Part shown: in pieces, positions 27,358-36,976 of the stretch
How positions within the stretch are numbered: position 1 is the stretch's first letter
Layout of the letters: the number at the start of each line of letters is the position of its first letter
Source of the DNA: an uncultured Bacteroidales bacterium
GTDB lineage: Bacteria > Bacteroidota > Bacteroidia > Bacteroidales > Bacteroidaceae
DNA length: 64,000 nt
NCBI GenBank assembly: GCA_902760345.1
Contig: CACWFY010000011.1
Coordinates: 1-64,000 of the forward strand
Direction: 5' to 3'
The notes under the pieces: generated by a model
Told to the model about the DNA's origin: nothing
Databases searched by the model: none
The model's input: the letters and a program-made list of their open reading frames with translations, nothing else
Program-made: the position numbers and the translations under genes

Positions 27358-28518
27358 TCAGAATAATTCTTCGTGGTCGTAGCGTGGCATACGGCGTACC
27401 AACTTATTGATAGCTGCCTGTGCCATAGCTTCATAGGCTCGCTCACTAGGATGCAAGTGGTCTCCGCTATCGAAGCCGTCGGCAAAAGCTTTCGGGTTAA
27501 TAACACTACGTACTGCCGCATCGAAGTCTATGCATCCATCGAAGATGGGTGAGGTGCGCAACCATTTATTGAACATCTGGCGCATGTTTTCGCGATCTTC
27601 ATTGTAGGTACGCCAACCAAAGAAAGGTAATAAGGTGCCACTCCAAACTTTCAGCCCCATCATCTTGGATGGTTTGACATAGATCTCCTCTACCCCACAC
27701 TCCATCTCCTCTACCGTTGGCAAATCGCTCCACGGACGAAAGGGATTGACATCACTACCCACAGGATGGATAATATCGTTGATGCCATGCTGGATAATGA
27801 CATCCGTAGCCCCCGCCACATTCATCTCAATAGGGAAACGAGTAGCACCTTTTAGGCCGTATGCCTGGTAAGTAATACAGTCGTATTGTCTAAGGATACG
27901 TGTACCACTTACGGCACGGCGAATAATGGCGGTATTGGAGCCAAAGGCCATTCTTGCCATGTAGTCTGGCCACGACTGAGCCGTGATGGAATCGCCATAG
28001 CACACAACGGCATGATTCTCTACAGACGTTAGGACATCGATGGTGTTCAAAAAGTAAAACCAATTGGTGCTTCGAGTCAAGTCTAAAGGTAACTCATCGG
28101 CCTCGGCATAGTCACCATAGGCGTAATAGCCTTTTGACAGCGGTCCAGTAACAAACGTACCACTGTTCATCTGAGTATAGCCGGCCATGTAGAAGCTAAC
28201 GTCAATGGTATCACCACGGTTTACTGCATAGCTGATAGCATCACTCTCGGATTCCTTTCCGGGCATAATGGTAACACTCTTTTCACCCTCAAAAGTAATA
28301 GGTGTGTGTCCAACGAAAACCTTGTTAAGCGTAATGGGCTCCGTACCTGTAAGGTTAGAGAAACGGAAACGTAACATAGTTCCGCTAAAGCACATACGAA
28401 TAGGATAACGCAACGTGAGGTCTTTGGCATAGACAGCCTCACGACGATTGGTAATCGAAGTGGCATTGCCCCAGCAGGCCACCCATTTACTCTCTTTGGT
28501 TATAGATGTATTTTCCAT
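27358..28518 (-). CDS. SGNH/GDSL hydrolase
   Basis: 386 residues without a clear signal peptide. A beta-sandwich-like N-terminal part (1-165) is followed by the SGNH esterase domain: VVCYGDSITAQSW with the nucleophile Ser (about 178), the Gly/Asn blocks RRAVSGTRI and QHGINDII, and DSGDHLHPSERAYEAM with the Asp-His pair near the end. The domain hydrolyses esters or acetyl groups, often on sugars. The substrate is unknown. It lies 37 bases after a zinc-ribbon membrane gene and 11 before the HD gene. Confidence 0.85.
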   Translation of the reverse strand: MENTSITKESKWVACWGNATSITNRREAVYAKDLTLRYPIRMCFSGTMLRFRFSNLTGTEPITLNKVFVGHTPITFEGEKSVTIMPGKESESDAISYAVNRGDTIDVSFYMAGYTQMNSGTFVTGPLSKGYYAYGDYAEADELPLDLTRSTNWFYFLNTIDVLTSVENHAVVCYGDSITAQSWPDYMARMAFGSNTAIIRRAVSGTRILRQYDCITYQAYGLKGATRFPIEMNVAGATDVIIQHGINDIIHPVGSDVNPFRPWSDLPTVEEMECGVEEIYVKPSKMMGLKVWSGTLLPFFGWRTYNEDRENMRQMFNKWLRTSPIFDGCIDFDAAVRSVINPKAFADGFDSGDHLHPSERAYEAMAQAAINKLVRRMPRYDHEELF

Positions 28519-28555
28519 TTTTTCTTAGAATTGGTTTTTATCTTTATTTACAATA

Positions 28556-29527
28556 TCACAGGTTTTGTGCGCCACAATATGGACAATTACCCTTAGTACG
28601 AAGCATACGGCCACAATGACCACATGAATAGTGGCTATGTGGCTGACGGTGATACATTACAATAGCAAATATAGCATAGGCCACGAAAAGCGGATATCCA
28701 ATATAATAAAGCGTGCCAATGCTGAATATCACATAGAGAACACCACAAACAGCGGCAAGCCCGATAAGATAGAGCAATGCATCAGTAGTAGAGAGTTGGT
28801 GAATAACATCATCAAGGACAGCAACTGCAAAGATAATGATCGCCCATACGGAAGCAACAAATAACGCCAGATGAAAGGGCAATGCAAAGGGATTAAGCGA
28901 CGGATGAAAATAGTAGTGACGCCACGACTCAGCACCAAACATCTGAATAGACGCATAGAGCGTTGCTGAGGCGGCGATGAGCAGACAGAGCAACGTGGGT
29001 AAGAAAGAGTCGATGTCGCGAAGATGAACAATATAGGCGCGACGACGTAATAGACGACGCACCGCAAAAGCTCCACCAGCCACCATACAGATAGCAAGGA
29101 AGATGAGCAGATGGGTGTTTGAGAAGTAGTCGATAAACTGACTTATGGGGTCATCAGGCGAAACACCTTCGAGTAGTTCGCACTCATGAATCCACCCTTG
29201 AGTAATCTGGTCGCGCGCTACCTTTACCCAAACAGAGTCAATGGTATCGGCTGGCACTGTCTGTATGTCAGCAACGACAACATGCTCGCCCTTGACGACA
29301 AGAAGAGTATCGAAAGCTTGTTCAGCAACAGCATCAGCTAACGGCAGATGATCAGCAGTAACCACAAAATTGTAGTTCTGCGTATAATGGTGGGTGGTAG
29401 AAAACGAGATAGAGTCAATCTGTTGGCGTGTCAAATCCCAAGCATCTGGAGTCTGCTGACCACGATGGTAGCAGCTGCAGAGAAGCATGAGAACTGAAAG
29501 GATGGTCAAGAATGTTCTATTTCTCAT
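28556..29527 (-). CDS. Membrane lipoprotein-like protein with C-terminal zinc ribbon
   Basis: 323 residues from the ATG at 29527, which overlaps the U32 gene's end by 11 bases. A lipobox (LMLLCSC, Cys about 17-19) starts it. A soluble part with an SH3-like DSVWVKVARD...GWIHE pattern runs to about 135. Four membrane helices follow (about 140-160, 180-200, 220-245, 265-290), and the C-terminus is a zinc ribbon CGHCGRML...CPYCG. The mix of extracytoplasmic and cytoplasmic domains suggests a sensor or adaptor, but no function is known. Confidence 0.72.
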   Translation of the reverse strand: MRNRTFLTILSVLMLLCSCYHRGQQTPDAWDLTRQQIDSISFSTTHHYTQNYNFVVTADHLPLADAVAEQAFDTLLVVKGEHVVVADIQTVPADTIDSVWVKVARDQITQGWIHECELLEGVSPDDPISQFIDYFSNTHLLIFLAICMVAGGAFAVRRLLRRRAYIVHLRDIDSFLPTLLCLLIAASATLYASIQMFGAESWRHYYFHPSLNPFALPFHLALFVASVWAIIIFAVAVLDDVIHQLSTTDALLYLIGLAAVCGVLYVIFSIGTLYYIGYPLFVAYAIFAIVMYHRQPHSHYSCGHCGRMLRTKGNCPYCGAQNL

Positions 29528-31328
29528 GGGCATACACATTCATTTGACAATGCTGACAGTCGAACTCAAGGCGGAAGCGAGTGCCGTCACCCAGACGCAG
29601 GAACAGCGGCTCGCGCCATTGGGGCTTACGCCCACCATGCTTGACACAGTAGCCCAAGGCATAGCGCAGGCAATGGCGACACTGCATCAGCGGACCCTCG
29701 CCACCATGCAACTCGTAGGCCGACACGTCGGACAGTCCGTAAAACTGCTGCGACAGGCGGTTGGAGATGTTGAGGAGGAAGGGCGGTGACACATGAGGCT
29801 CATAGGGCCTATGTGATTCATTGGGCCTATTGGACTCATAGGGCTCATTGAGCTTACGGTCCTTTTGCGCGAGTTGCTCCACCAACCGGCGACGCATGTC
29901 GGCCAAAAGACTGCTAGGGATGAAATACGAGAAATCGTCGGGCAGTTCTACCCCACTACACTCGTAGGCCGTGCCGCCAAGTTTCGACAACTGACGAACG
30001 ATGTTTTCGTGCTGAGGCTTCTCGGCCATCTGATGGGCACACGCGGCATAGACCGTCCCTCCACAGGTACTCAGGGCAAAGCCGTCGGGCGTCGATGACA
30101 GTTGCATGGTGATGGGTATCTTGCGCTCGCTGCTCGGACGAGACAGCAGACGCTCAAAGGCAACATCGTTGTTGCGGTAGAGTGCAACCCCAGCCCGCAA
30201 CTGGCGCGGCATCTGCTGGGGAAACAAACGGTTGCCCTCGGCACGGTTGACACGGAACCCCTCCAGCTCGTGGTCGCGATTAAAGAAACACAAGCCGTCC
30301 CCGTTGGCAAACGCCGCCGTACCTGCCACATTGAATGAGTCGCGGCGTATCTCCTTGACCTTGCCCACGTATTCGCCCAGGGCCTTGGGCGTGTCGGGCG
30401 AGATGATGTCGGGCTGGCGGCCATGCAGAAAATATGTAGTAAAGCCGCGGTTGAACGTTTTATTGAGTTGGGGCGTGAAGGTATAGGTGCAACGTCCCTC
30501 AGAGGCTCGACAATACTGGTCGGCATGGCGCGCAATGAAAGCATCGAGCCGCTGGTTGTAGGCAGCAACGACATTCTTGACATACGCGACATCCTTCAGG
30601 CGGCCCTCAATTTTGAACGACGTGGCACCGGCTTTGATGAGTTCTTCCAAGTGGTCGCTCTGGTTCAGGTCCTTGAGCGACAACAAGTGGCGCTGATGCT
30701 CCCATTCGCGGCCATCGGCATCAATCAAATCGAACTTCATGCGGCATACCTGGGCACACTGTCCGCGGTTGGCCGAGCGTCCGAAACAATACTGCGAGGC
30801 ATAGCACTGACCGCTATAGCTAACGCACAGGGCTCCATGTACAAACACCTCGAGGTCGACGTCGGGGACGGCCTCGTGGATAGCAGCAATCTCGTCGACA
30901 GACAATTCGCGAGCAAGCACCACACGCCTGAAGCCCTGGCTATGCAGCCAGCGTACTTTCTCTACAGAACGATTATCGGTTTGTGTCGAGGCATGCAACT
31001 CGACGGGCGGGAGATTGAAGGCGGGATTGAGCAATGCCATATCCTGTACAAGAATGGCGTCGACACCGGCTTCATAGAGTTCGCACAACAATTGACGAGT
31101 AGCATCTAACTCGTTGTCATACAGAATGGTATTCACCGTCACGTAAACGCGAACAGAGAACTGGTGGGCATACTGGCACAACTGACTGATGTCGTCGATA
31201 CTGTTGCCAGCAGCAGCACGAGCACCAAACTGTCGCGCACCGATATATACCGCGTCGGCCCCGTGGTCGACGGCAGCAATGCCACACGCAAGGTCCTTGG
31301 CCGGTGCCAACAGTTCTAGTTTCGTCAT
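29517..31328 (-). CDS. U32 peptidase-family protein, RlhA-like rRNA hydroxylation factor
   Basis: 603 residues. The U32 core has ELLAPAKDLACGIAAVDHGADAVYIG reduced to its hallmark LLAPAK, then CVSYSGQCYAS and NRGQCAQVCRMKF (four conserved Cys around 170-195), and SLKDLN...KIEGRLKDVAYV. The long C-terminus beyond about 320 matches the DUF3656 extension of RlhA (E. coli YdcP), which hydroxylates C2501 of 23S rRNA; TrhP is shorter. The linker near residues 490-520 is encoded by a degenerate tandem repeat. Gap to metA is 26 bases. Confidence 0.82.
   Translation of the reverse strand: MTKLELLAPAKDLACGIAAVDHGADAVYIGARQFGARAAAGNSIDDISQLCQYAHQFSVRVYVTVNTILYDNELDATRQLLCELYEAGVDAILVQDMALLNPAFNLPPVELHASTQTDNRSVEKVRWLHSQGFRRVVLARELSVDEIAAIHEAVPDVDLEVFVHGALCVSYSGQCYASQYCFGRSANRGQCAQVCRMKFDLIDADGREWEHQRHLLSLKDLNQSDHLEELIKAGATSFKIEGRLKDVAYVKNVVAAYNQRLDAFIARHADQYCRASEGRCTYTFTPQLNKTFNRGFTTYFLHGRQPDIISPDTPKALGEYVGKVKEIRRDSFNVAGTAAFANGDGLCFFNRDHELEGFRVNRAEGNRLFPQQMPRQLRAGVALYRNNDVAFERLLSRPSSERKIPITMQLSSTPDGFALSTCGGTVYAACAHQMAEKPQHENIVRQLSKLGGTAYECSGVELPDDFSYFIPSSLLADMRRRLVEQLAQKDRKLNEPYESNRPNESHRPYEPHVSPPFLLNISNRLSQQFYGLSDVSAYELHGGEGPLMQCRHCLRYALGYCVKHGGRKPQWREPLFLRLGDGTRFRLEFDCQHCQMNVYAHEK
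29792..29854. repeat. CTCATAGGG-type tandem repeat inside the U32 gene
   Basis: Degenerate units of about 8-9 bases (CTCATAGGG, CCTATGTGA, TTCATTGGG, CCTATTGGA, CTCATAGGG, CTCATTGAG) encode a Pro/Glu/Ser/Tyr/Asn-rich linker. The exact 14-mer CTCATAGGGCTCAT (29835-29848) recurs in the ABC-F gene at 43335-43348, read there in another frame. Confidence 0.7.
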
Positions 31329-31354
31329 AACGCTCGTTTCTTACCTCTCACATC

Positions 31355-32272
31355 TTATTTAATCTGGTTGATGTCGTAAGGCGTCTCCTGGTAGACGTAG
31401 TAGTTGATCCAGTTGGCATACAACAGGTTGGCATGCGCGCGCCACGTCACAAGAGGTCCCTTTGCAGGGTCGTCGTCCAGATAGTAGTGCTTAGGCAAGT
31501 CCACATCATCGCGGATGTCCTTGTCGCGCCGATACTCCGTGTCGAGTGTGTTGGGTGCATACTCCAGATGGCCGGTGATAAAGAACTCGCGGCCTTCGCG
31601 TGCCATCACGATGCTTACGCCGCTGTCTGGAGACTCGGCAATCAACTTCAGGTCGGGATTGGCCAGAATGTCCTCTCGATGAATCTCCGTATGACGGCTG
31701 TGAGGCATCTGGAACACATCGTCGAAGCCGCGGAAAATAGGCAGTTGCGGATCAAGCGTATATTGCGGGAATATGCCGAACATTTTCTTTGGTAGCGGAA
31801 ATTTGGGAATGCCGTAATGGTAGTACAATCCTGCCTGAGCAGCCCAACAAATATATAAGGTACTCGTTACGTGCGTACGCGCCCACGCGAAGATGTCGGT
31901 CATCTCATCCCAATAGTTGACGTCTTCAAAGTCAAGCTGTTCGACAGGTGCACCCGTAATAATCATGCCGTCAAACTTCTCGTTGCGCATGGACTCGAAG
32001 TCGCGATAGAACATCATCATGTGCTCAATGGGCGTATTCTTCGGCGTATGGCTCTTCAGTTTCATAAAGTTGATTTCCAACTGCAACGGTGTGTTTGACA
32101 GCAGACGGATAAGGTCTGTCTCAGTAGTTATCTTCAGCGGCATCAGATTGAGAATGACAATCTTCAGCGGACGGATGTCCTGCATGTGGGCACGAGAGTC
32201 GTCCATCACGAAGATATTTTCGTGTTTCAACAACTCTATGGCTGGCAAGCGGTCAGGTAATCTTAAAGGCAT
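31355..32272 (-). CDS. metA: Homoserine O-acetyltransferase (MetA type)
   Basis: 305 residues, full length. Catalytic Cys 142 lies in LYICWAAQAG, and the His-Glu pair is in FFITGHLEYAPNTLDTEY. Position 111 is Glu in TGAPVEQL. In this family Glu 111 goes with acetyl-CoA use, as in Bacillus cereus, while Gly goes with succinyl-CoA, as in E. coli. The enzyme starts methionine synthesis by activating homoserine. It begins 35 bases after the PP2C stop with no promoter box seen, so it may be read from the signalling operon upstream. Confidence 0.92.
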   Translation of the reverse strand: MPLRLPDRLPAIELLKHENIFVMDDSRAHMQDIRPLKIVILNLMPLKITTETDLIRLLSNTPLQLEINFMKLKSHTPKNTPIEHMMMFYRDFESMRNEKFDGMIITGAPVEQLDFEDVNYWDEMTDIFAWARTHVTSTLYICWAAQAGLYYHYGIPKFPLPKKMFGIFPQYTLDPQLPIFRGFDDVFQMPHSRHTEIHREDILANPDLKLIAESPDSGVSIVMAREGREFFITGHLEYAPNTLDTEYRRDKDIRDDVDLPKHYYLDDDPAKGPLVTWRAHANLLYANWINYYVYQETPYDINQIK

Positions 32273-32307
32273 CTTTCAGTAATTCGAATTATTAAGAGAG
32301 TAACAAT

Positions 32308-33054
32308 TTATTGAAAAGAAAGAATACAAGCCGACACATTGTCGAAGCCGCCCTCGTTAATTGCTTCCTCGCAGAGTGTATTTGCGTTAGCTTTCTCGTT
32401 GAGTAGCTTTTCAATGGTACTGTCTGATACCATGTCGTTCAATCCATCGGAGCAAAGAAGATAGATATCATCCTCGCGTACATCATCAGTAAACTCCATC
32501 AGATCAAGATATGCGTGTGTACATCCTGCTCCAATACAATTCGTGATAACATTCGAATGTTTCTTCTGACCAGAAATGGTGTTAAGTGAATGGTCAGTAG
32601 TCAACTGCACGAGGTGGCCGTCGCGCAAGCGGTACAAACGACTATCACCACAGTTCATCCAAAAATATCTTCCTTGATAGAAGATGATACCTACGAGTGT
32701 AGTACCCATATTAGCCTGTTCGGCATTTGCCTTACCGCGTGCATTAATAATGTTATTAACGGAATCCATCCATACGAGGAGCGCTTCTTCAAATTCTGCC
32801 GGATTCAATCCCTGCGGTAGGTCATAAACATAATAACGTAGGTTAGTAAGCGCTAGTTCGCTCGCAACCTCCCCAGCATTATGACCGCCCATGCCATCAG
32901 CTACGGCTACAACAAAACGGTCGCTATTCTCCGTCATAAAATCGGTTTGATAGATGTCACTCCTGACAAAACGGTCGTTGGCAAGTATCATGTCTTCATT
33001 GTTACTTCTAACACAGCCTACACGGCTGGATGCTGACAATACAATCTTACTCAT
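32308..33054 (-). CDS. PP2C family Ser/Thr protein phosphatase
   Basis: 248 residues, all PP2C metal and core motifs present: RSNNEDM near residue 16, VAVADGMGGHNAGE (about 48-61), MNCGDSRLYRL, LCSDGLNDMVSD (about 195) and GGFDNVSACI near the end. It is soluble and cytoplasmic. It is the last gene of a kinase-FHA-AAA+ operon and is expected to remove phosphate from the targets of the membrane kinase, or from the kinase itself. Confidence 0.9.
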   Translation of the reverse strand: MSKIVLSASSRVGCVRSNNEDMILANDRFVRSDIYQTDFMTENSDRFVVAVADGMGGHNAGEVASELALTNLRYYVYDLPQGLNPAEFEEALLVWMDSVNNIINARGKANAEQANMGTTLVGIIFYQGRYFWMNCGDSRLYRLRDGHLVQLTTDHSLNTISGQKKHSNVITNCIGAGCTHAYLDLMEFTDDVREDDIYLLCSDGLNDMVSDSTIEKLLNEKANANTLCEEAINEGGFDNVSACILSFQ

Positions 33055-33089
33055 GTATAATGATATATATAAAAAATAAAATAGGTGTG

Positions 33090-33662
33090 TTAACTGATGC
33101 TGACCTGCAGATTGATGTTGGCTAACGTTACAATATCACCGGCTTTCAGCGACATCGGAATGTCAGGCAATAATTCGCGTTGGTTCAGTTTCGTACCATT
33201 TGACGAATGTTTGTCGATAATATTCCAACCTGTATCAGGCTTGTAGATTAACTGGGCATGGACACCAGATATATACATATTGCCCTCAAACAACTGCTGA
33301 TAAGGTCCCTGACGTCGTCCAATGACGGCACCGTTAACGCCTACCATGCGGATGTCAAGCGTTGGATTATAAAGCGTTAGCGTAGGTATGCCACTCTGTA
33401 CAGGCATTTGTGAACCTTCTGGAGCACGACGTGAATCTTCCTGACGCAACGACAAAGCATCGACCACAGATACCTGTGAGCGAGGACTCTGCCGCTGCTT
33501 TATCAGTTCCTCAACACTTATCATAAGTCCACCACACTGTGTGCAGCGGCGTCCCATACCTACACGTCCACAATTGCTACAATAGACCAACTCTTGGCCA
33601 CACTGGTCACAATAGTGGGAATCTTCTTCTATTTCTGCTCTGCAACTTGGACAAATAATCAT
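33090..33662 (-). CDS. FHA-domain protein with N-terminal zinc ribbons
   Basis: 190 residues. Two linked zinc ribbons (CPSC...CDQCG at 4-21, then CSNCG...CTQCG) occupy 1-45. A flexible part follows to about 100, then an FHA domain with the phosphothreonine-binding residues in VIGRRQG, SGVHAQLI and KHSSNGTKLN. It should dock threonine-phosphorylated partners. The start overlaps the AAA+ gene by 4 bases (ATGA), so translation is coupled. The zinc ribbon is shared with two other proteins of this operon and may be how they find each other. Confidence 0.88.
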   Translation of the reverse strand: MIICPSCRAEIEEDSHYCDQCGQELVYCSNCGRVGMGRRCTQCGGLMISVEELIKQRQSPRSQVSVVDALSLRQEDSRRAPEGSQMPVQSGIPTLTLYNPTLDIRMVGVNGAVIGRRQGPYQQLFEGNMYISGVHAQLIYKPDTGWNIIDKHSSNGTKLNQRELLPDIPMSLKAGDIVTLANINLQVSIS

Positions 33663-36600
33663 AATGTTTCCTTAATATCATCAGGCAAAATCAATTGATA
33701 GGTCTCTTGCGTGATATCGCTTGGCGACATCTCGCTAACGCGCATCGATAGTTGCTGGATAGTAGCATCGAGTAAGTTGCGCATCTCACGGGCATTACCG
33801 AAGGCTTCAGACTTGTTGACAACCTTACGGCAGATAATATCCATGAGTTTGAATTCAGCTTCAGGCGATAGCTTGTAGTTCTCTTTAGATGCCATCTTCT
33901 TGAAGATTGCAAGTAATTCATCTTCGTTATAGTCGTCAATATGCATCTTATGAGAGAAACGACTGGCCAAACCAGGATTAACGGTAAGGAAATTCTCCAT
34001 ATCGTCCTTATAGCCCGCAGCTATGACCACAAACTTACCTCGGTCGTCCTCCATACGTTTCATCAGCGTATCAATAGCTTCCTTTCCATACTGGTCGTTC
34101 TCAGACGAGAGCGTATAAGCTTCGTCGATGAACAGAATACCACCCATCGCTTTGTCGCACATGTTATTGACAATCTTCGGTGTCTCACCCATATACTTGC
34201 CGACCAGTGTAGCACGGCTGGCCTCAATGACACGGCTCGTTGGCAGTATCTCCATAGACTGCAGCACCTCACCCATCTTACGAGCAATTGAGGTCTTACC
34301 CGTTCCAGGATTACCTGTAAGGATGAAGTTCATAGCCATCTGCTGAACGCTTCCGGCTCCAACAGCTGCACGTTGTTTCATAAACATACTCTGAACGGCC
34401 AAACGACGTATCATATTCTTAACAGAACGCATGCCAATAAACTCGTCAAACTCATTAAGCACTTCATCCAACGGGCGAGACTTCTCACTTGGAGCAACGG
34501 CCAAATCTTCAGCAGTGATGCGATACATATCTTCTTCGTTGAAGTTAGGGTTACCCATCATCTTCACCAAACGCTGACTCTGGCGTTCTACCGCCTGGTC
34601 GAATATGCGACGTGCATCACGAGCATTGCCGAAATTCTTATCACGGCGCAGGTAAAGCTGTTCGAACTGGCGATGGACAGCTCCTCGTGTTTCTTCGTCG
34701 ACGGTAAAGTTTTTGCCTTTGGCGAGATTGATGAATATCTGCGTGAGCTCGTCGGGTGTATAGTCGTCGAAATGAATGGTCTGCGTGAAACGGCTCTTGA
34801 GTCCTGGGTTAGAATCAATGAAGTCGTGCATGTTGTCGGTATAGCCGGCTACGATACAAATAAACTTGCCGCGGTCATCCTCAAGGCGTTTAAGCAGAGT
34901 GTCGATAGCTTCTGCACCAAAGCTGTCCTGGTCGTTAGACTTCAGGGTGTAGGCCTCGTCAATGAACAACACACCACCCATTGCTGAGTCAATCAATTGA
35001 TTGGTCTTGATGGCCGTCTGTCCTGCAAAACCTGCCACCAGTTTCGAGCGGTCAGCTTCAACTAGCTGTCCACGCGAGAGAATACCAAGTGTACGGAATA
35101 CATCGGCCATAATACGAGCCACTGTAGTCTTACCTGTTCCTGGATTACCTGTAAAGACATAATGTTTGCCTTGGAACGTATTAGTCTCACCACGACGAAT
35201 TTGCAGATTGAGGAAGGCGGCGAGATTACTGATTTCCTTCTTGACAGCGGCCAGTCCGACCATACCATCGAGTTTGGATAGACAATCTTTATAGTCAACA
35301 GCCTTAGGAGCGTCATAAGGAATATCTGCTACATCAATCTGCATGAGTTGCTCATTGCTGAGCGTAGAAATATCGACACGTTGCAGCCGTTCTGCCTGAC
35401 GTGTACATATCTTCTCAAACAGCTGGCGCATAGTACGTCCGTTGGCAAAATCCTTGTCGCGCGAATTGTAGAGTTCAGTAATCATCTTCAGTGTCAGTTC
35501 CTTAGCTTCTGGCGTGAACTGATACTTCTTGTCTTGCGCAAAGACCTCCATAATCTGGAAGAGCTGATCAGGATTATAGTCCTCGATATTGAGGAAGTAG
35601 CTGAAGCGGCTACGAACACCAGGATTGATGCGGAACAAGTTTTCCATCTCAGTACGATAGCCTGCGGCAATGACAATAAACTTGCCGCGGTCATCCTCCA
35701 TACGCTTCATCAGCGTCTCCAAGGCTTGCGTACCTTGACTGTCTCGCTCACCACCAGAACTCTGTGGTACCAGTGTGTAGGCTTCGTCAACAAAGAGGAT
35801 ACCGCCCATAGCCTTGTCGCAGAGACTGTTGACCACCTTAGGCGTCTCTCCTTGGTAAGGACTAATCATCTTTGAACGGTCTACCTCAACAACATGTCCG
35901 CTATCCAAATATCCTATGGCTTCCATTATCTCGCCCAACTTACGGGCAATGGTAGTCTTACCAGTACCGGGATTACCCGTCAGCACAATATGGATGCCGG
36001 CCTTCTCCTGGTCACCTAGTCCACGGGCTGCACGCTGCACGTTATTATGAACAGTGAAGGCAATCTCTCGAACGGCCTTCTTCACCTCGTCCATACCGAT
36101 ATAGTGGTCGAGATCACTGAGAATTTCCTCAAGTGAGCGCTCCTTAGGTACATAGCCTCGGATATCCTGTTCCTCAACCATCAGAGCATTATTGCCACGA
36201 CTGATGAACGAAGTGAAGATGTCTTCAGCCGTTTTGATGGCTAGATGGGCATAGCCGAAAGTGTCATCCTTGATCTTAACCTGATACTGGAAGAAGCGCA
36301 ACAGTTTGTGATCGGCTTCAGGAGTATAGGCCGCTATGCCGTATCTTGTGCGCAACTCCAGTTTACAAATATCGCATAACTCCTGATAACTGGGAGTCGG
36401 CAGGCGGAACGTGTATTTGAAGCGGTTCTGTGCTGCAGGGTTAGCTGCCAAGAAGTCGTCAAGTCCCTTGGGAAGACCGGACATAATGACGATAGGATTA
36501 TCGTCCCATTTGTCCATTTCGACAAAGAGTTTGTCTAACGGGTTGACCTGATTGGAGTAGCGGTCGGGCAACAGTTTCTGTACGTTATCAAAGAACAGGA

Positions 36601-36976
36601 TACCGTCACGTGCATTCGCAACATTTTCATCCCACTTGTCAACAAATCGCTGATAGTCGACAGCATCAACCATCGTTAGCTTGGGCTTGTCAATGATCCT
36701 ATACTGAGAGAAATAATCGCGGATAACCTCGGCTAGTGCAGTTTTACCAGTACCTGTCTCACCAATAATAATCGTGTTCACGCTCAGACGGACATTCATC
36801 ACATCCTTGCGCGAACGGAGGTAGGTATAGGTATCTACAACTGTTTTCAGCTGCTTTTTAACCTCTTCAAGTCCTACTAGGCGGTCAAGCACATTCGTCT
36901 GAATGAGGGGCTGACCGCACCAACGGCAGAACTTGGCTATCGAGCGGTTTTCTTTCTGGCAATGCTCACATATCAT
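33659..36976 (-). CDS. Four-module CbbX/SpoVK-type AAA+ ATPase with zinc ribbon
   Basis: 1105 residues. A zinc ribbon (CEHC...CRWCG, 3-21) is followed by four AAA+ modules of the CbxX/CfqX (CbbX, SpoVK, EccA) class. Walker A motifs are at about 72-79 (GETGTGKT), 334-341, 610-617 and 888-895 (each GNPGTGKT). Walker B in modules 2-4 reads ILFVDEAY or VLFIDEAY, but in module 1 it is ILFFDN, lacking the catalytic Glu, so module 1 probably binds but does not hydrolyse ATP. Arg-finger segments like NPGVRSRF occur in modules 2-4. Known members remodel protein complexes. Partners here are presumably the kinase and FHA protein. Confidence 0.9.
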   Translation of the reverse strand: MICEHCQKENRSIAKFCRWCGQPLIQTNVLDRLVGLEEVKKQLKTVVDTYTYLRSRKDVMNVRLSVNTIIIGETGTGKTALAEVIRDYFSQYRIIDKPKLTMVDAVDYQRFVDKWDENVANARDGILFFDNVQKLLPDRYSNQVNPLDKLFVEMDKWDDNPIVIMSGLPKGLDDFLAANPAAQNRFKYTFRLPTPSYQELCDICKLELRTRYGIAAYTPEADHKLLRFFQYQVKIKDDTFGYAHLAIKTAEDIFTSFISRGNNALMVEEQDIRGYVPKERSLEEILSDLDHYIGMDEVKKAVREIAFTVHNNVQRAARGLGDQEKAGIHIVLTGNPGTGKTTIARKLGEIMEAIGYLDSGHVVEVDRSKMISPYQGETPKVVNSLCDKAMGGILFVDEAYTLVPQSSGGERDSQGTQALETLMKRMEDDRGKFIVIAAGYRTEMENLFRINPGVRSRFSYFLNIEDYNPDQLFQIMEVFAQDKKYQFTPEAKELTLKMITELYNSRDKDFANGRTMRQLFEKICTRQAERLQRVDISTLSNEQLMQIDVADIPYDAPKAVDYKDCLSKLDGMVGLAAVKKEISNLAAFLNLQIRRGETNTFQGKHYVFTGNPGTGKTTVARIMADVFRTLGILSRGQLVEADRSKLVAGFAGQTAIKTNQLIDSAMGGVLFIDEAYTLKSNDQDSFGAEAIDTLLKRLEDDRGKFICIVAGYTDNMHDFIDSNPGLKSRFTQTIHFDDYTPDELTQIFINLAKGKNFTVDEETRGAVHRQFEQLYLRRDKNFGNARDARRIFDQAVERQSQRLVKMMGNPNFNEEDMYRITAEDLAVAPSEKSRPLDEVLNEFDEFIGMRSVKNMIRRLAVQSMFMKQRAAVGAGSVQQMAMNFILTGNPGTGKTSIARKMGEVLQSMEILPTSRVIEASRATLVGKYMGETPKIVNNMCDKAMGGILFIDEAYTLSSENDQYGKEAIDTLMKRMEDDRGKFVVIAAGYKDDMENFLTVNPGLASRFSHKMHIDDYNEDELLAIFKKMASKENYKLSPEAEFKLMDIICRKVVNKSEAFGNAREMRNLLDATIQQLSMRVSEMSPSDITQETYQLILPDDIKETL

